From positions 14,071 to 19,843 of the forward strand of contig DBCI01000097.1 in the NCBI GenBank assembly GCA_002292975.1: DNA of 5,773 nucleotides, in the 5' to 3' direction. Below the pieces are notes generated by a model. It was not told the origin of the DNA and searched no databases. It saw only the letters and a list, made by a program, of their open reading frames with translations. This document shows positions 5,500 to 5,773 of this stretch, one piece after another. The translations under genes were made by a program, and so were the position numbers. This DNA comes from Polynucleobacter sp. UBA962. Lineage in GTDB: Bacteria; Pseudomonadota; Gammaproteobacteria; Burkholderiales; Burkholderiaceae. How positions within the stretch are numbered: position 1 is the stretch's first letter; the number at the start of each line of letters is the position of its first letter.

Positions 5500-5773
5500 G
5501 TAAAAGTATTGCGGGTGTAAAACGAATCGTGGTCAAAGTAGGTTCTACTTTGGTGACCAATAATGGCGCTGGTCTTGATCGTGCCGCAATTGCAATGTGG
5601 GCCGAGCAGGTCAGTATTTTATTGAAACAGGACTGCCAAGTTTTAATGGTGAGCTCAGGAGCTATTGCTGAAGGAATGCAACGTTTGGAGTGGGTTAGCC
5701 GTCCACACGAGATCCATCAATTGCAAGCAGCAGCTGCAGTTGGGCAAATGGGACTTGTGCAGGTTTATGAATC
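5496..5773 (+). CDS. proB: glutamate 5-kinase, 3'-truncated by window
   Basis: Glutamate 5-kinase phosphorylates L-glutamate to glutamyl 5-phosphate, the first and normally proline-inhibited step of proline synthesis in the cytosol. The visible 92 codons remain open to the window end. Amino-acid-kinase marks are [11 protein letters not shown] (11-21, with K14, phosphate binding), VSSGAIAEG (52-60, glutamate site) and [16 protein letters not shown] (77-92). The ATG at 5496 overlaps the obgE stop by four bases (ATGA), with only a weak GGA at 5488-5490 ahead, which suggests translational coupling to obgE. The remaining kinase part and any C-terminal PUA domain lie beyond the window. Confidence 0.95.
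   Translation, partial: MSKSIAGVKRIVVKVGSTLVTNNGAGLDRAAIAMWAEQVSILLKQDCQVLMVSSGAIAEGMQRLEWVSRPHEIHQLQAAAAVGQMGLVQVYE

Noticed and set aside
1..5773. CRISPR arrays, insertion sequences or phage genes.
   Set aside because: No spaced direct repeats, terminal inverted repeats, transposase or integrase motifs were seen on either strand.

Overview
The window looks like part of a betaproteobacterial (Burkholderiales) chromosome, probably a small-genome, moderate-GC lineage such as Polynucleobacter. This rests on protein character and on the gene order ispB <- / -> rplU-rpmA-obgE-proB with a tRNA-Pro behind ispB, an order I recall from that group. No database search was possible, so the genus is an inference. 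I see no mobile element, CRISPR array or phage gene.

Left part (1-2521), metabolic accessory genes. A ketopantoate-reductase-family gene enters from the left without its N-terminal Rossmann part and ends at 750. It converges, with a 9-base gap, on a fumarylacetoacetate hydrolase (FAH) family gene on the minus strand (760-1527). A 67-base divergent spacer carrying two abutting palindromes and a direct repeat separates the FAH gene from a plus-strand gene (1595-2521). That gene encodes a cysteine-containing homologue of the GrdB/PrdB selenoprotein B family of glycine/D-proline reductases. It is the least understood gene here. The three genes may serve one catabolic route, but this is only inferred from proximity.

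Middle (2522-3742). A tRNA-Pro(CGG) gene on the minus strand begins, at its encoded CCA end, on the base after the stop codon of the GrdB-like gene. Twelve bases separate its 5' end from the stop codon of ispB (polyprenyl diphosphate synthase for the quinone side chain), which is read in the same direction. A consensus sigma-70 promoter (TTGACA, 17 bases, TATAAT) for the opposite strand overlaps the start of ispB and drives rplU. The rplU leader contains a 7-bp hairpin.

Right part (3743-5773), housekeeping operon. rplU (L21) and rpmA (L27) form a tight pair, followed by a strong intrinsic terminator. The terminator's T-run ends four bases before the ATG of obgE, whose only Shine-Dalgarno-like bases lie inside the terminator stem. 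obgE (ribosome-assembly GTPase) overlaps proB (glutamate 5-kinase, cut by the window end) through an ATGA junction. The control of obgE-proB relative to the two ribosomal protein genes is the most distinctive regulatory feature in the window.
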